From G963677085 sp963677085 (GTDB lineage: Bacteria > Planctomycetota > Planctomycetia > Pirellulales > Thermoguttaceae), in contig CAXXFH010000006.1 in assembly GCA_963677085.2 (NCBI GenBank), positions 62,001-126,000 on the forward strand: a DNA stretch of 64,000 nt, written 5' to 3'. Below the pieces are notes generated by a model, which was given only the letters and a program-made list of their open reading frames with translations, was not told the DNA's origin and ran no database searches. This document shows positions 35,028 to 43,075 of this stretch, in pieces. How positions within the stretch are numbered: position 1 is the stretch's first letter; each line of letters opens with the position of its first letter. A program made the position numbers and the translations under genes.

Positions 35028-35558
35028 CTACGTTCGCGGATCGGTGACGCCCGTATCAAACGGGTTCTCTTCGCGCCAACCGAAAGATTCGAACCGTTCA
35101 TCCCCGGCCATTATGTCATCAATTACATCAGCGACGTAATCAACAGCGTTCCGTACCACCGTGTCTGATTGCAGCCGCAATAGCTTTCGCCGTGGTTTAA
35201 TCGCGACGAGCCAACAATAGTCGAGGTAAGTCCATGGATAGATCAACAAGGCAATGGATGTCGCAGAGTCAATCGTACGAATACTCGCGTACCATCCCCA
35301 ATCTTCCATCGTCGGATCAGTCTCGTGCGTGATATTCGGAAATGGCAACAACCTTGCGTAGAGCCAGCCCGTGCAGTCGCCACCGACAAACCATTGACCA
35401 ATCTGGTCGTCCTCTTGGTGGTAGAGGAACAGTTCGGAACGGAACAACAGAAAGTTACGTGTTGTGTTGGCCAATGCGCTCGATTCCGAAACGGGTTTCC
35501 GGACTTTGTGGGCGAACTCGTTTGTGGGAAGTCTCTGTCTATCACAGGAAGATTGCAT
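35028..35558 (-). CDS. Unknown protein next to the IS256 element
   Basis: A 176 aa protein with aromatic-rich segments (FLLFRSELFLYHQEDDQIGQ, WGWYASIRTIDSATSIALLI) and C-terminal FESFGWREENPFDTGV. No domain recognised. The reading frame is open to 35705, but the IS256-like element begins at about 35619, so residues past that point are not native; the ATG at 35558 is the only credible internal start. It could be truncated at its 5' end by the IS insertion. Confidence 0.5.
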   Translation of the reverse strand: MQSSCDRQRLPTNEFAHKVRKPVSESSALANTTRNFLLFRSELFLYHQEDDQIGQWFVGGDCTGWLYARLLPFPNITHETDPTMEDWGWYASIRTIDSATSIALLIYPWTYLDYCWLVAIKPRRKLLRLQSDTVVRNAVDYVADVIDDIMAGDERFESFGWREENPFDTGVTDPRT

Positions 35559-35701
35559 TCCTACGGCCCAACGCGCAGACAGCCAAGTATCGCAATCCGA
35601 AGGTTGAGCAACATCTGTTCTGTAAATTCTGTTGACCTTCTTTTCTGTGGTTAAGGAAAGTGGAGCGGCTTTGCCGCGGTTTTTATTGGCGTTCACGCAG
35701 A

Positions 35702-35729
35702 CCAAGGGGGCTCATTGCCGCCCCCTTGG
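35702..35729 (-). repeat. Family G hairpin over the transposase stop
   Basis: CCAAGGGGG, CTCATTGCCG, CCCCCTTGG: perfect 9 bp arms overlapping the transposase stop codon (35712-35714). A related copy, with CATTGCC loop and the following CCGGCTAGCC, is at 54440-54480. The transposase C-terminal residues SRVPRGRQ are encoded by this repeat. Confidence 0.7.
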
Positions 35730-36929
35730 AACCCGGCTAGCCTTTCTCTGTGTTCCGCTGGCTGACGCGTTTACCGGCATCGTCAGATAGACTTTGCCCG
35801 TCTCCCAGTCGTCGCTGGTTTCGCTGAGGATGGCGCTGACCAGACGCAGCAACGACGCTTCGTTGGGAAACAGCGTCGCCACGCGAGTCCGACGTTTGAT
35901 CTCTTGATTGAGCCGTTCCAACGCGTTGGTGGTGCGCAGGCGGCGCTGATGGGTCGCGGGCAACTCGAAAACCGTGAGGCCTTCGGGGACGTTGGTTTCC
36001 ATCCAGGCCGACAGATCGGGCGCACGGTCCGCGTATTTTTTCACCAGTTGCGCGAGCAGCCGATCGGCCTCGTAACGGTCCGGCGCATTGAACACGTTTC
36101 GCAGGTCTTGACTGACTTCCAGACGCATCGACACCTTCGGCACGTAGTGCAGCGCGTTCTGCATGAGGTGGAACTGGCAGCGTTGCCAGGCGATCCCCGG
36201 AAAGCCGGCCTTGCGGGCTTGTTTCAGGCCCGCGTGATCGTCGGAGGCGATCAACTGCACGCCGTGAAGGCCTCGATCGATCAGGCTTTTCAAAAAGTCG
36301 CGCCAGTGGACTTCCGCTTCGGATAATGAAACACTGACGCCCAGGACGCTTCGCCGGCCGTTGTCGAGCACTCCGATCGCAATCAAGACCGCGCAGTCGC
36401 GTACGCTGCCGCCGTGGCGCACTTTCTCGTAGCGGGCATCCAAGATAAGGTAGGGCGTTCTTGCTAATGGTCGATTGCGCCACGCCTCCAGTTCTTCGTC
36501 GAGCAGCCCGGCGGCGCGGCTCACTTGGCTGCTGCTCACGTCCAGGCCGCACAGTTCCTTCGTGATTTCCGCCACCTTTCGCGTGGACACGCCTTGGACG
36601 TACATCTCGGCCACGGCCAGCTTCAACGCCCGTTCGCTACGCTCTCCTCGATCGAGCGCGGAGGGGTAGAACTCGACGTCCCGCGTTTGGGGCACCTTCA
36701 GATTCAGGCGTCCGAGGCGACTGTTGACCGTCTTGGGCTTGAAGCCGTTGGCATAGCCCCGCCGCGACTCGCTGCGCTGGTAGGGCATCGCCCCCAAGGC
36801 GTCGGCCCGCTGGAGCTTCATCGCCTCGTTCATCAGGATCTCGATCGCTTCGGCCATTCCGTCGAACCCGTGCTCGCTGAGCAGTTGGAACAATTCCTCG
36901 AAACAGGTAGAATGATCGTCGTGGGCCAT
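35712..36929 (-). CDS. IS256-family transposase (DDE)
   Basis: A 405 aa transposase in the Transposase_mut group. Catalytic region: YLILDARYEKVRHGGSVRDC (first Asp), LIASDDHAGLKQARKAGFPG (second Asp), and NALERLNQEIKRRTRVATLF (Glu). The helical region before it carries the conserved GVSTRKVAEITKELCG. The ATG at 36929 (MAHDDHSTC) is chosen because AGGAGA precedes it; 36947 is an alternative. Length and motifs are intact, so it may be active. The last residues fall in a family G repeat. Confidence 0.93.
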   Translation of the reverse strand: MAHDDHSTCFEELFQLLSEHGFDGMAEAIEILMNEAMKLQRADALGAMPYQRSESRRGYANGFKPKTVNSRLGRLNLKVPQTRDVEFYPSALDRGERSERALKLAVAEMYVQGVSTRKVAEITKELCGLDVSSSQVSRAAGLLDEELEAWRNRPLARTPYLILDARYEKVRHGGSVRDCAVLIAIGVLDNGRRSVLGVSVSLSEAEVHWRDFLKSLIDRGLHGVQLIASDDHAGLKQARKAGFPGIAWQRCQFHLMQNALHYVPKVSMRLEVSQDLRNVFNAPDRYEADRLLAQLVKKYADRAPDLSAWMETNVPEGLTVFELPATHQRRLRTTNALERLNQEIKRRTRVATLFPNEASLLRLVSAILSETSDDWETGKVYLTMPVNASASGTQRKASRVPRGRQ

Positions 36930-37054
36930 GAAGGTCTCCTTTCGCATGAGTGATGTCTTGCGAAAAGAAGATCAACATTGGCCCACACTTTTTCAAGCCG
37001 GCTTCCGAAATCAGGCCATCACGGTAGACTCGATAGTCACTGTCAATTTACAGA

Positions 37055-37696
37055 CGAAAGTTTACACGACCAATCCGAATCGCGGCAGTCGGTGACTCGG
37101 TTGTATCACCTTGTTCCGCGTGATAGGGATTTTTTACCTGGCGATCATAGGACCGACCGGTCGGCAGGATTGCCCACGTCGCGGCCGTCGCGGTTCCAAG
37201 CGTGTGTGTCGATCCATCGTGATACGAACGTTCGGGAATTTCCCCCAAGTGTACACTCCCGAGGAGCACACTAAGAGCTCCTCAATTGAAATGCCCACTG
37301 AAGTGTCCGTCAAGGCCCCTTGGAAGCGTGGGTGCGCGATTGCAGGTACAACCGCTCCTTTCGCGCATTCCCACGACGGATAAACCCGCGTGTGTGCCAC
37401 TGGCTCTGCCAGTGCTGGTGACCGTAGCGTTCTCCGCACTGGCAGGGCCAGTGGCACACAAAGCCGGCCGAAGATACGCTCCCGCAACGTTGACGCGCTA
37501 CGCCAGAAGACAGCAACTCTCTGTCCCTGACGCCTTCGCCGCTTTGCGAGAACATCCCGTGAAAACCGAATACCGCGAAATTGGCGGGCGGCTCGTCGCG
37601 AACGACGTATCAACCGCCGGCATTCTGCAGCAACAGCGCGATGGGCTGTTCCGGACGGCGCCGAAAAAACCGAGACCTAACCGTCCCGCCCCGCGC
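37055..37696. other. Intergenic region with repeats, no gene
   Basis: A 640 bp stretch between the IS256-like element and the second BNR gene. Contains a REP-like doublet at 37392-37459 and a fragment near 37525-37560 (CGCCTTCGCC, GCGAGAACATCCC) that is similar to 41927-41953. Small reading frames here have no convincing features. Confidence 0.6.
37392..37459 (+). repeat. REP-like inverted doublet
   Basis: GTGTGCCACTGGCTCTGCCA... at 37392-37414 is repeated in inverse as ...CAGGGCCAGTGGCACAC at 37437-37459, with 22 of 23 matches and a 22 bp loop. Each half is itself a palindrome, CACTGGC-NNN-GCCAGTG. Confidence 0.85.
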
Positions 37697-39067
37697 TTAT
37701 TTCGCGCCGGCGGTCAGCAACTGGTGCAGTTCGCCGGTCTTCAGCGTGCGCGTTACGCGGAAGATGCCCGCGGGGCCAGTGGGCATGCCGGCGTAGATGA
37801 AGATGTGTTGCACGCCCCGCTTGGCGTCGATCACCGCTCCGCCGGGATGCATGCCATCGGCCGTGGCCTTGGCGCAGATGCCGTGGCGGCGCAGCAGGGT
37901 GCCTTTGAATCGCCATGTGGCGCTGCCTTCGTCCAACTCGGCTGGGGCGATACTCCAGAGGTTCAATGTTTGGCTGTCGCGGTCCAGTTCGTGGCCCGGG
38001 CCGCCGCCGTTGCGGTTGGTCACCACGGCTTCGATCCGGCCCGACATCGGGTTTATGCAAAGCGAGGTGGTATCTTGCGTCCAAGGGCCGTGGTATGCAC
38101 CGCCGCCGATGTCTCGGGTGTCGGAACAACGGATGTTCGTCAACTGCGGGGTTAACGGCCGTCGGCCGTTGCGCGAGAACAACTGCACGTAGCGCCACGT
38201 TTTTCGCTCAGGTTCGAAGCTCGCGGCACCGTGACATCGGGCCAACACGAGTAACCGACCGTCGAACGTCAGTAGCGTGGGTTCGATCGGCGTGGCGAAA
38301 TCGGGCAACTGCTGCATTTGCTCCTGCCACGTACGGCCCCCGTCGCGCGAGTAACGAAGCCAGAGTTCCGGCGGGATGTAGGGCGTGTGGTCCGGGTTGC
38401 GCCGCTTCTGGCTCGCGTCGTGGCCGGCGCACAGCAAGCCGTACTCGGGATGTTCGATCAGGCGCGGCCCGTGGTTCGTCCTTGGCCCCTTGAGTTGACC
38501 TTCGCCAAAGGCGCCGGGCAAGTGTTGCCACGTGACGCCTTCGTCGGACGAGCGGAACACACCGTAGCTGGTGCCCACGACCACGGTGCCATCGGTTGTC
38601 GTGCCGATCGAGTTACCGAAGCCTCGGCGGCAACCCGGGGTCTGCGTTTCGACCAGATCGCCGAGGCTTAGGGGCTTCGACCAGGTGTGGCCCCCGTCGG
38701 TCGATCGCACGACGACGGCGTTGCTGGTGAATTTATCGCGTGGTGCCTTGTCTCCCCAGTGCTGTGGGATGCGGTAGAAGACAACAATGATCGCCCGCCT
38801 GGCCATCGTGGCCACCGGCCAACCGAAATGGTCGTTGTTGCCCAGCAGCGTGTCGCCCTCGGGCAAGACGACCGGGGCGATCTCCAGCAGATCGTTGGCC
38901 TTGGCAAGCAGGGCTTGGGTGGGGGCGTCTAGCGCCAGGATCTTTTTGGCTGTCGTCGACGTTGTTGGGGAAGTTGACGGCATGGCATCATCAGCCCCAC
39001 GACTTACGGCTGAGACGGCAATGGTGGAAATCAAGAGCACTGCGACCGAAAGCATGCGGCAGTACAT
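37697..39067 (-). CDS. Secreted BNR/Asp-box protein (sialidase-like)
   Basis: A 456 aa exported beta-propeller protein. The ATG at 39067 (MYCRMLSVAVLLISTIAVSA) has AGGAGA upstream and gives a normal signal peptide; the reading frame extends to 39160 but without a better start. Asp-boxes: RSTDGGHTW, RSSDEGVTW and SRDGGRTW. PPELWLRYSRDGG, RCSDTRDIGGGAYHGPW and HIFIYAGMPTGPAGIFRVTR suggest a sialidase-superfamily fold as found in many Planctomycete exo-alpha-sialidase-like proteins. It is related in type, not obviously in sequence, to the protein at 3483-5147. Confidence 0.85.
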   Translation of the reverse strand: MYCRMLSVAVLLISTIAVSAVSRGADDAMPSTSPTTSTTAKKILALDAPTQALLAKANDLLEIAPVVLPEGDTLLGNNDHFGWPVATMARRAIIVVFYRIPQHWGDKAPRDKFTSNAVVVRSTDGGHTWSKPLSLGDLVETQTPGCRRGFGNSIGTTTDGTVVVGTSYGVFRSSDEGVTWQHLPGAFGEGQLKGPRTNHGPRLIEHPEYGLLCAGHDASQKRRNPDHTPYIPPELWLRYSRDGGRTWQEQMQQLPDFATPIEPTLLTFDGRLLVLARCHGAASFEPERKTWRYVQLFSRNGRRPLTPQLTNIRCSDTRDIGGGAYHGPWTQDTTSLCINPMSGRIEAVVTNRNGGGPGHELDRDSQTLNLWSIAPAELDEGSATWRFKGTLLRRHGICAKATADGMHPGGAVIDAKRGVQHIFIYAGMPTGPAGIFRVTRTLKTGELHQLLTAGAK

Positions 39068-39748
39068 GGCAAGGTCTCCTGGTAAGCAAGCGTAGCTAGT
39101 TGTTGTGAAAATATTCCCACACAAAATGGAATGATGATAGGCTAGGGGTTTCGAGACCACTTGTCAATTTTTGGGGCCGATGTCGAAAGGACTTTCGGAG
39201 AGCACTTTCGCGGGGTATTGGAGTGGGCAGGGCGTTGAAGGCCGAAGTCGGCGGCTTACTGGAGTTTGGCACACCGTTTGCTTCCTCTAAAAACGCCGGG
39301 ACCAGACGAGAGGCAAACTTGACCCGAGAAGAGGCAAACTTTTTCGGGGTCGGAACAGAGGAGAGGCCCTGTCAGGGGGCCGGCAAAGAAGAAGAGGAAG
39401 AGTGCGACGTTTGAGAGGCGTCCCCGTTGGGTAATATCCGCTTTGAGTATCCCCTCAGGACGGAGAAGAAGGCACCCCGACGGGTCGGAGGCAAACGCTT
39501 CCGAGTATCAAGGCGAGTTGGGGGTTGGTTGCCCGAGCGACCCTCAACTCGCCTGTTTTGTTTTGCTACAGCATAATTGAACATGTGTTGCGAAATAAAG
39601 CACTCGTGACCCACCCAGCGAAACGACTTCGCCACCCGTTTTTCATCTTTTCTGACAAAATCTTGTCCTAACTTGGCTGGGACTGCATACTGGTGCAACG
39701 TCAGGTTTCAAGTGACAGGGAAAATTAGCGCCACTGGTTGTTTGCCGG
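39068..39748. other. Divergent intergenic region; ncRNA or operator candidate
   Basis: No gene supported. GAGGCAAAC occurs three times in the same orientation (39309-39317, 39331-39339, 39488-39496), the first two 22 bp apart. A strong hairpin ends the structured part at 39511-39566. Confidence 0.5.
39511..39566 (+). terminator. Strong stem-loop with T-rich tail
   Basis: AGGCGAGTTG (39511-39520) plus GGGTTG pairs with CAACTCGCCT (39545-39554) plus CGACCC, then GTTTTGTTTTG. No coding gene ends just before it, so it may end a non-coding transcript. Confidence 0.6.
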
Positions 39749-41218
39749 TTGGTGCTGATCACAGGCAGACAATTGCCCGTGCCGCCCGTCGCCCCCGTAA
39801 CGCGCTTTAAGCACGGACTCGCTTTGTCTGTACCGCTCACCGAGACGCCCGGCATCTTTCGGCCTATGTTGCGATTGGCGCTGCCGGTCTTGGCCGAGCA
39901 GGCTTTGGGGATTCTGGTTTGGTTTTCCGATCGGGTGCTGACCGGCCATTATCTGGAAACCGCGCATCAGGCCGCCGTTACTTTGATGGCCTACCTGATG
40001 TGGCTGGTCGTAGGGATGTTTGCCGTAGTGGGGATCGGTGCCACGGCCATGGTTGCTCGATTCGTCGGTGCACACGACCGGCGGCTTGCCCGGCGCGTAA
40101 CCAATCAGGCCGTCACCGTGGGGGCCGGTTTGGCGATCGCCGTGACGCTGATGGCTTGGGCCGAAGGCGATCAGTTGATCCGCTGGCTTCAGCTCCGTGG
40201 CGAATCGGCTCGACTGGCCGGGATCTACCTGAACTACATGTTGCCGATCATTCCCATGATTATGCTCAGCAGCGTGGGCATTGCCTGTTTGCGCGGGGCC
40301 GGCGACATGGTGGCCGGCTTGTGGGTGATGTCGATCGTCAATGTGGTCAACGTCCTGGTTAGTTGGGTCCTGGTGCTCGGGGTCGGACCGTTTCCGTGCA
40401 TGGGGTGGAGCGGAATTGCGGCGGGAACCATGGTGGGGCATGGCGTGGGCGGACTGCTCGTGTTGGGGCTGTTGGTCCGCGGACGCTCCGGGTTGCGGTT
40501 GCGTTGGCGGTGGATGCGGCCCGACGGGGTGCTGATTCGGCGACTGTTGCGGATTGGGATACCGGGCGGGGCCGATATGTTGTCGATGATCGGTTGCCAC
40601 CTGTGGTTTGTTTCGGTGATCGCGCGCTTGGGGGATGTGGCCACCGCGGCCCACGGCGTGGCGCTGTGTGTCGAGTCGTTGGGATTCCTTCCGGGCGCTG
40701 CATTTCAGGCGGCAGCTACCACGATGACCGGCCAGTACCTGGGTGCTCGGGATTATCATCGCGCCAATCGCAGTGTTGTGCTGGCCTGTTTGGTCGGCAT
40801 CGGGTTGATGGGATCGGTGGGCGTGTTGATGTTTACGCTGGCCGAGCCGTTGGCGCGGCTATTTGTGCGGGCGGAGCAGATCGACGTTGCCCGGCAAGCG
40901 GTCCCGTTGCTGCGCACGGTTTCGATTGCCCAACCGGCGCTGGCCATGGTGTTGATTATCACGGGCGCGTTGCGCGGTGCGGGCGATACGCGTTGGCCGC
41001 TGATCTTTTCGCTGGTAGGGCTACTGGGAGTACGGATTCCCGGGGCCTACTGGTTGGCTCTGCCTGAGATCTATATTCCCGTGTTAGGAATCACGATCAC
41101 CGGCTGGGGCCTGGGCGTGGTGGGCGCCTGGTACGCGATGGCCGTCGACCTTCATGTGCGCGCGGCCCTGGTGGTTTATCGGTTTTCGCACGGCGGCTGG
41201 CGGCGAATCGAAGTTTAG
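39749..41218 (+). CDS. MATE-family multidrug/metabolite exporter
   Basis: A 489 aa inner-membrane exporter with 12 predicted helices. Landmarks: FRPMLRLALPVLAEQALGIL near residue 37, MVARFVGAHDRRLARRVTNQ near 102, LSSVGIACLRGAGDM near 171, GIPGGADMLSMIGCHLW near 271 and ITGALRGAGDTRWPLIFSL near 410. The initiation codon is uncertain (TTG at 39749 or GTG at 39752, no ATG before the first helix). Substrate unknown. It is divergent from the BNR gene and followed by a family E repeat. Confidence 0.9.
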   Translation: MVLITGRQLPVPPVAPVTRFKHGLALSVPLTETPGIFRPMLRLALPVLAEQALGILVWFSDRVLTGHYLETAHQAAVTLMAYLMWLVVGMFAVVGIGATAMVARFVGAHDRRLARRVTNQAVTVGAGLAIAVTLMAWAEGDQLIRWLQLRGESARLAGIYLNYMLPIIPMIMLSSVGIACLRGAGDMVAGLWVMSIVNVVNVLVSWVLVLGVGPFPCMGWSGIAAGTMVGHGVGGLLVLGLLVRGRSGLRLRWRWMRPDGVLIRRLLRIGIPGGADMLSMIGCHLWFVSVIARLGDVATAAHGVALCVESLGFLPGAAFQAAATTMTGQYLGARDYHRANRSVVLACLVGIGLMGSVGVLMFTLAEPLARLFVRAEQIDVARQAVPLLRTVSIAQPALAMVLIITGALRGAGDTRWPLIFSLVGLLGVRIPGAYWLALPEIYIPVLGITITGWGLGVVGAWYAMAVDLHVRAALVVYRFSHGGWRRIEV

Positions 41219-41249
41219 TTTGGCTTTGGGATGACGGGAGCCCATTCTT

Positions 41250-41390
41250 TTCGACAGGATAACGGGATGTTCAGGATAGAGGGTACTGACTCAAGACATC
41301 AAACAGAGACATCCCGTCGATCCTGTTTATCCTGTCAAAAAAGGAAGCCGGGGTTGATGGGGCTCGCTTTCGCTCAACCCGCGTTCATAT
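41250..41390 (+). repeat. Dispersed repeat family E
   Basis: GACAGGATAACGGGATGTTC, TCCCGTCGATCCTGTTTATC, CTGTCAAAA, then GGGGTTGATGGGGCTCGCTT. Second copy at 48704-48810; a fragment (GGGGTTGATGGGGCTCGCTT) again at 42000-42045. Confidence 0.75.
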
Positions 41391-41392
41391 AC

Positions 41393-41803
41393 TCACGAGT
41401 TGTCGATACACACGGCCGTCACGGCATCATCATGATACGTTATATGTACATAAACGTGGTCGCACTCATCTACGGGCAGTGTGCTAGTAAAGCGTAACAG
41501 GAATCCTTCGCTGTATTCATGCGGCGAGCGACGACGGTTTCCAATCTCGCGAGCGCCAACGCCCTCTAGATACGCCCGCACCTCGGTTCGGCTCATGCCC
41601 GGTGGCAGCTTGGCTAGAAAATGGTCGCGGTAGTAGTAGGGCGGCCGTGCGAAGAAAGGCGGCGTTTCCGACAGGCCGATTCGCTGGTTGAAGGCCCTCA
41701 TCTCTGCATTCAACGTCAGCCGTCGCCATACAACATCGGCGCAGACAAGCACGACGATCACCAGTAGGAAAAGCAATACGCCTCGACGGATTCGATCAAA
41801 CAT
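41393..41803 (-). CDS. Membrane-anchored protein of unknown function
   Basis: A 136 aa protein. One N-terminal transmembrane segment (GVLLFLLVIVVLVCADVVW, residues 8-26) and a soluble, probably external, remainder with GMSRTEVRAYLEGVGAREIG, which resembles the SmpA-like helix found in small periplasmic proteins, and a beta-rich end (FLLRFTSTLPVDECDHVYVH). No enzyme motif. It is on the reverse strand between family E repeats. Confidence 0.75.
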   Translation of the reverse strand: MFDRIRRGVLLFLLVIVVLVCADVVWRRLTLNAEMRAFNQRIGLSETPPFFARPPYYYRDHFLAKLPPGMSRTEVRAYLEGVGAREIGNRRRSPHEYSEGFLLRFTSTLPVDECDHVYVHITYHDDAVTAVCIDNS

Positions 41804-42066
41804 GCAATCACTCCCACGTGTCGTGGTTGCGGCAAGGCCGAGTAATCATTCTTTCCACCTTCACACGTTTGTGCGGCACGCGGCGCGAAGGGGCGAAGAA
41901 ATCGTGAACGCCCTATCCTTTGCGCCTTCGCGCCTTGGCGAGAACATCCCCCGAAGATCGGAAACCGCGGAAACGACGACCATGTGCGAACCGAGAAGCC
42001 GGGGTTGATGGGGCTCGCTTTCGCTCGACCCATCCTACTTACTACTTGCTTGCTCGCGACGGTCTC
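41804..42066. other. Repeat-bearing gap
   Basis: No gene. A GCGAGAACATCCCCCGAAGA segment (41938-41957) and a GGGGTTGATGGGGCTCGCTT segment (about 42001) are dispersed-repeat fragments. Confidence 0.5.
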
Positions 42067-42750
42067 TCACCATCGCTTCTGCACGAGATTGTAATCCTCG
42101 GCGCGATGGCGGATGATTTTGCCGTCGGCCATGTAGACGACGTCTTCGGCGATGCTGGTGGCCAGATCGGCGATGCGCTCGATGTGGCGCGAAATTCCCA
42201 GCAGGTGCAGCAGGGCTTCGAGGCTCTCAGGCCGGCGGCGGATCTCTTCCTTCACTTGGTCGTAGATCTGGCTGTTGATCGCGTCGACCTCGTCGTCGTC
42301 GTTGCAAACCTCTCGGGCGAGCGTGGTGTCGACGTTGACCAAAGCGTCGATCGATCGGGTAAGCATCGATTGGGCCTTGACCGCCATGCCGGGGAAATCG
42401 AAGAGAATCTCGGGCTGGTCTTGGCGGGCGAGGAAGGCTGCCCGTTCGGCGATGTTCACCGCCAAATCGCCGATGCGTTCCAGTGCGGCATCGATCTTCA
42501 ACACGGCCACAATCATCCGCAGATCGACGGCCACCGGTTGATGTAAGGCGAGCGCCTTGAGGCATTCTTCTTCGACGTCGACTTCCATCTGATCGACGGC
42601 TAAATCGCCCCCGATCACCTGCTCGGCAAGTCGGGCATCGCGCGTTTCCACGGCTTTGACTGCCAAGCGAACGCGGTCTTCAACCAGGGCGCTCAGGGAG
42701 AGCGTCTTCTTTTTGATGTTTTCGATCGACTGTGTCAGATGGGCAGACAT
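42067..42750 (-). CDS. phoU: Phosphate signalling accessory protein PhoU
   Basis: A 227 aa cytoplasmic three-helix-bundle protein that tempers PhoR and controls phosphate uptake. Features: MSAHLTQSIENIKKKTLSLS, the two metal-binding repeats EKALGD-like DLAVDQMEVDVEEECLKALA and LALHQPVAVDLRMIVAVLKI, ALERIGDLAVNIAERA, and a second ISRHIERIADLATSIAEDVV. The length matches the family. It lies about 325 bp downstream of phoR on the same strand, in a cluster phoB-phoR-phoU with no pst transporter genes beside it. Confidence 0.95.
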   Translation of the reverse strand: MSAHLTQSIENIKKKTLSLSALVEDRVRLAVKAVETRDARLAEQVIGGDLAVDQMEVDVEEECLKALALHQPVAVDLRMIVAVLKIDAALERIGDLAVNIAERAAFLARQDQPEILFDFPGMAVKAQSMLTRSIDALVNVDTTLAREVCNDDDEVDAINSQIYDQVKEEIRRRPESLEALLHLLGISRHIERIADLATSIAEDVVYMADGKIIRHRAEDYNLVQKRW

Positions 42751-42770
42751 GGCCCAGGTCTCCGTGCCCG

Positions 42771-42931
42771 AGCAACGGGAGCGACTTCTTGGTAAGGGTG
42801 CGGCGCAGGCCGCGATATGCCATTAATCTCCAGGATTGAGGAAATCTCCTCAAAGCAAGCGACCAACGGGAGCGGTTTCTGGCCTGGGTGCGGTGGCACC
42901 AATTGGTTGCGGTCCTACCGTGCTATGCTGA
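42771..42931 (+). repeat. Two copies of dispersed repeat family B
   Basis: 42771-42810: CAACGGGAGCGACTTCTTGG, TAAGGGTGCGG (partial copy). 42858-42931: GCGACCAACGGGAGCGGTTT, GGCCTGGGTGCGGTGGCACC, GGTTGCGGTCCTACCG (degenerate). They fill the gap between phoU and phoR. Confidence 0.75.
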
Positions 42932-43075
42932 AGCATAGCCTACGTGATGCGTTACTGGTTTGTGTGAGCGATTGGTTAGCACACGGCACGCCACGTTCGA
43001 CAAAACGCCATCCCTATTATCCTTCAGTTGATGGCCGTGTCCAGGGCAGTGGCGATCTGGCAAAAATGTCGGTAA

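Larger units (their letters stand above)
35619..37054 (-). mobile_element. IS256-family insertion sequence (approximate ends)
   Basis: About 1.4 kb with one transposase gene. TCTGTAAATT (35619-35628) is inversely repeated as AATTTACAGA (37045-37054), a candidate terminal inverted repeat of only 10 bp. Flanking direct repeats were not found. Ends are uncertain. Confidence 0.5.

Noticed and set aside
36979..37274. Possible CRISPR or second transposon end near the IS256-like element
   Set aside because: No regularly spaced repeats; only one weak 10 bp inverted repeat could be matched.
37286..38155. 289 aa plus-strand frame overlapping the second BNR gene
   Set aside because: It begins in repeat DNA and continues antisense to the well-supported BNR gene.
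39223..39414. 63 aa plus-strand frame upstream of the MATE gene
   Set aside because: Its Glu-rich end reflects GAG/GAA repeats, with no start signal; better read as non-coding structured DNA.
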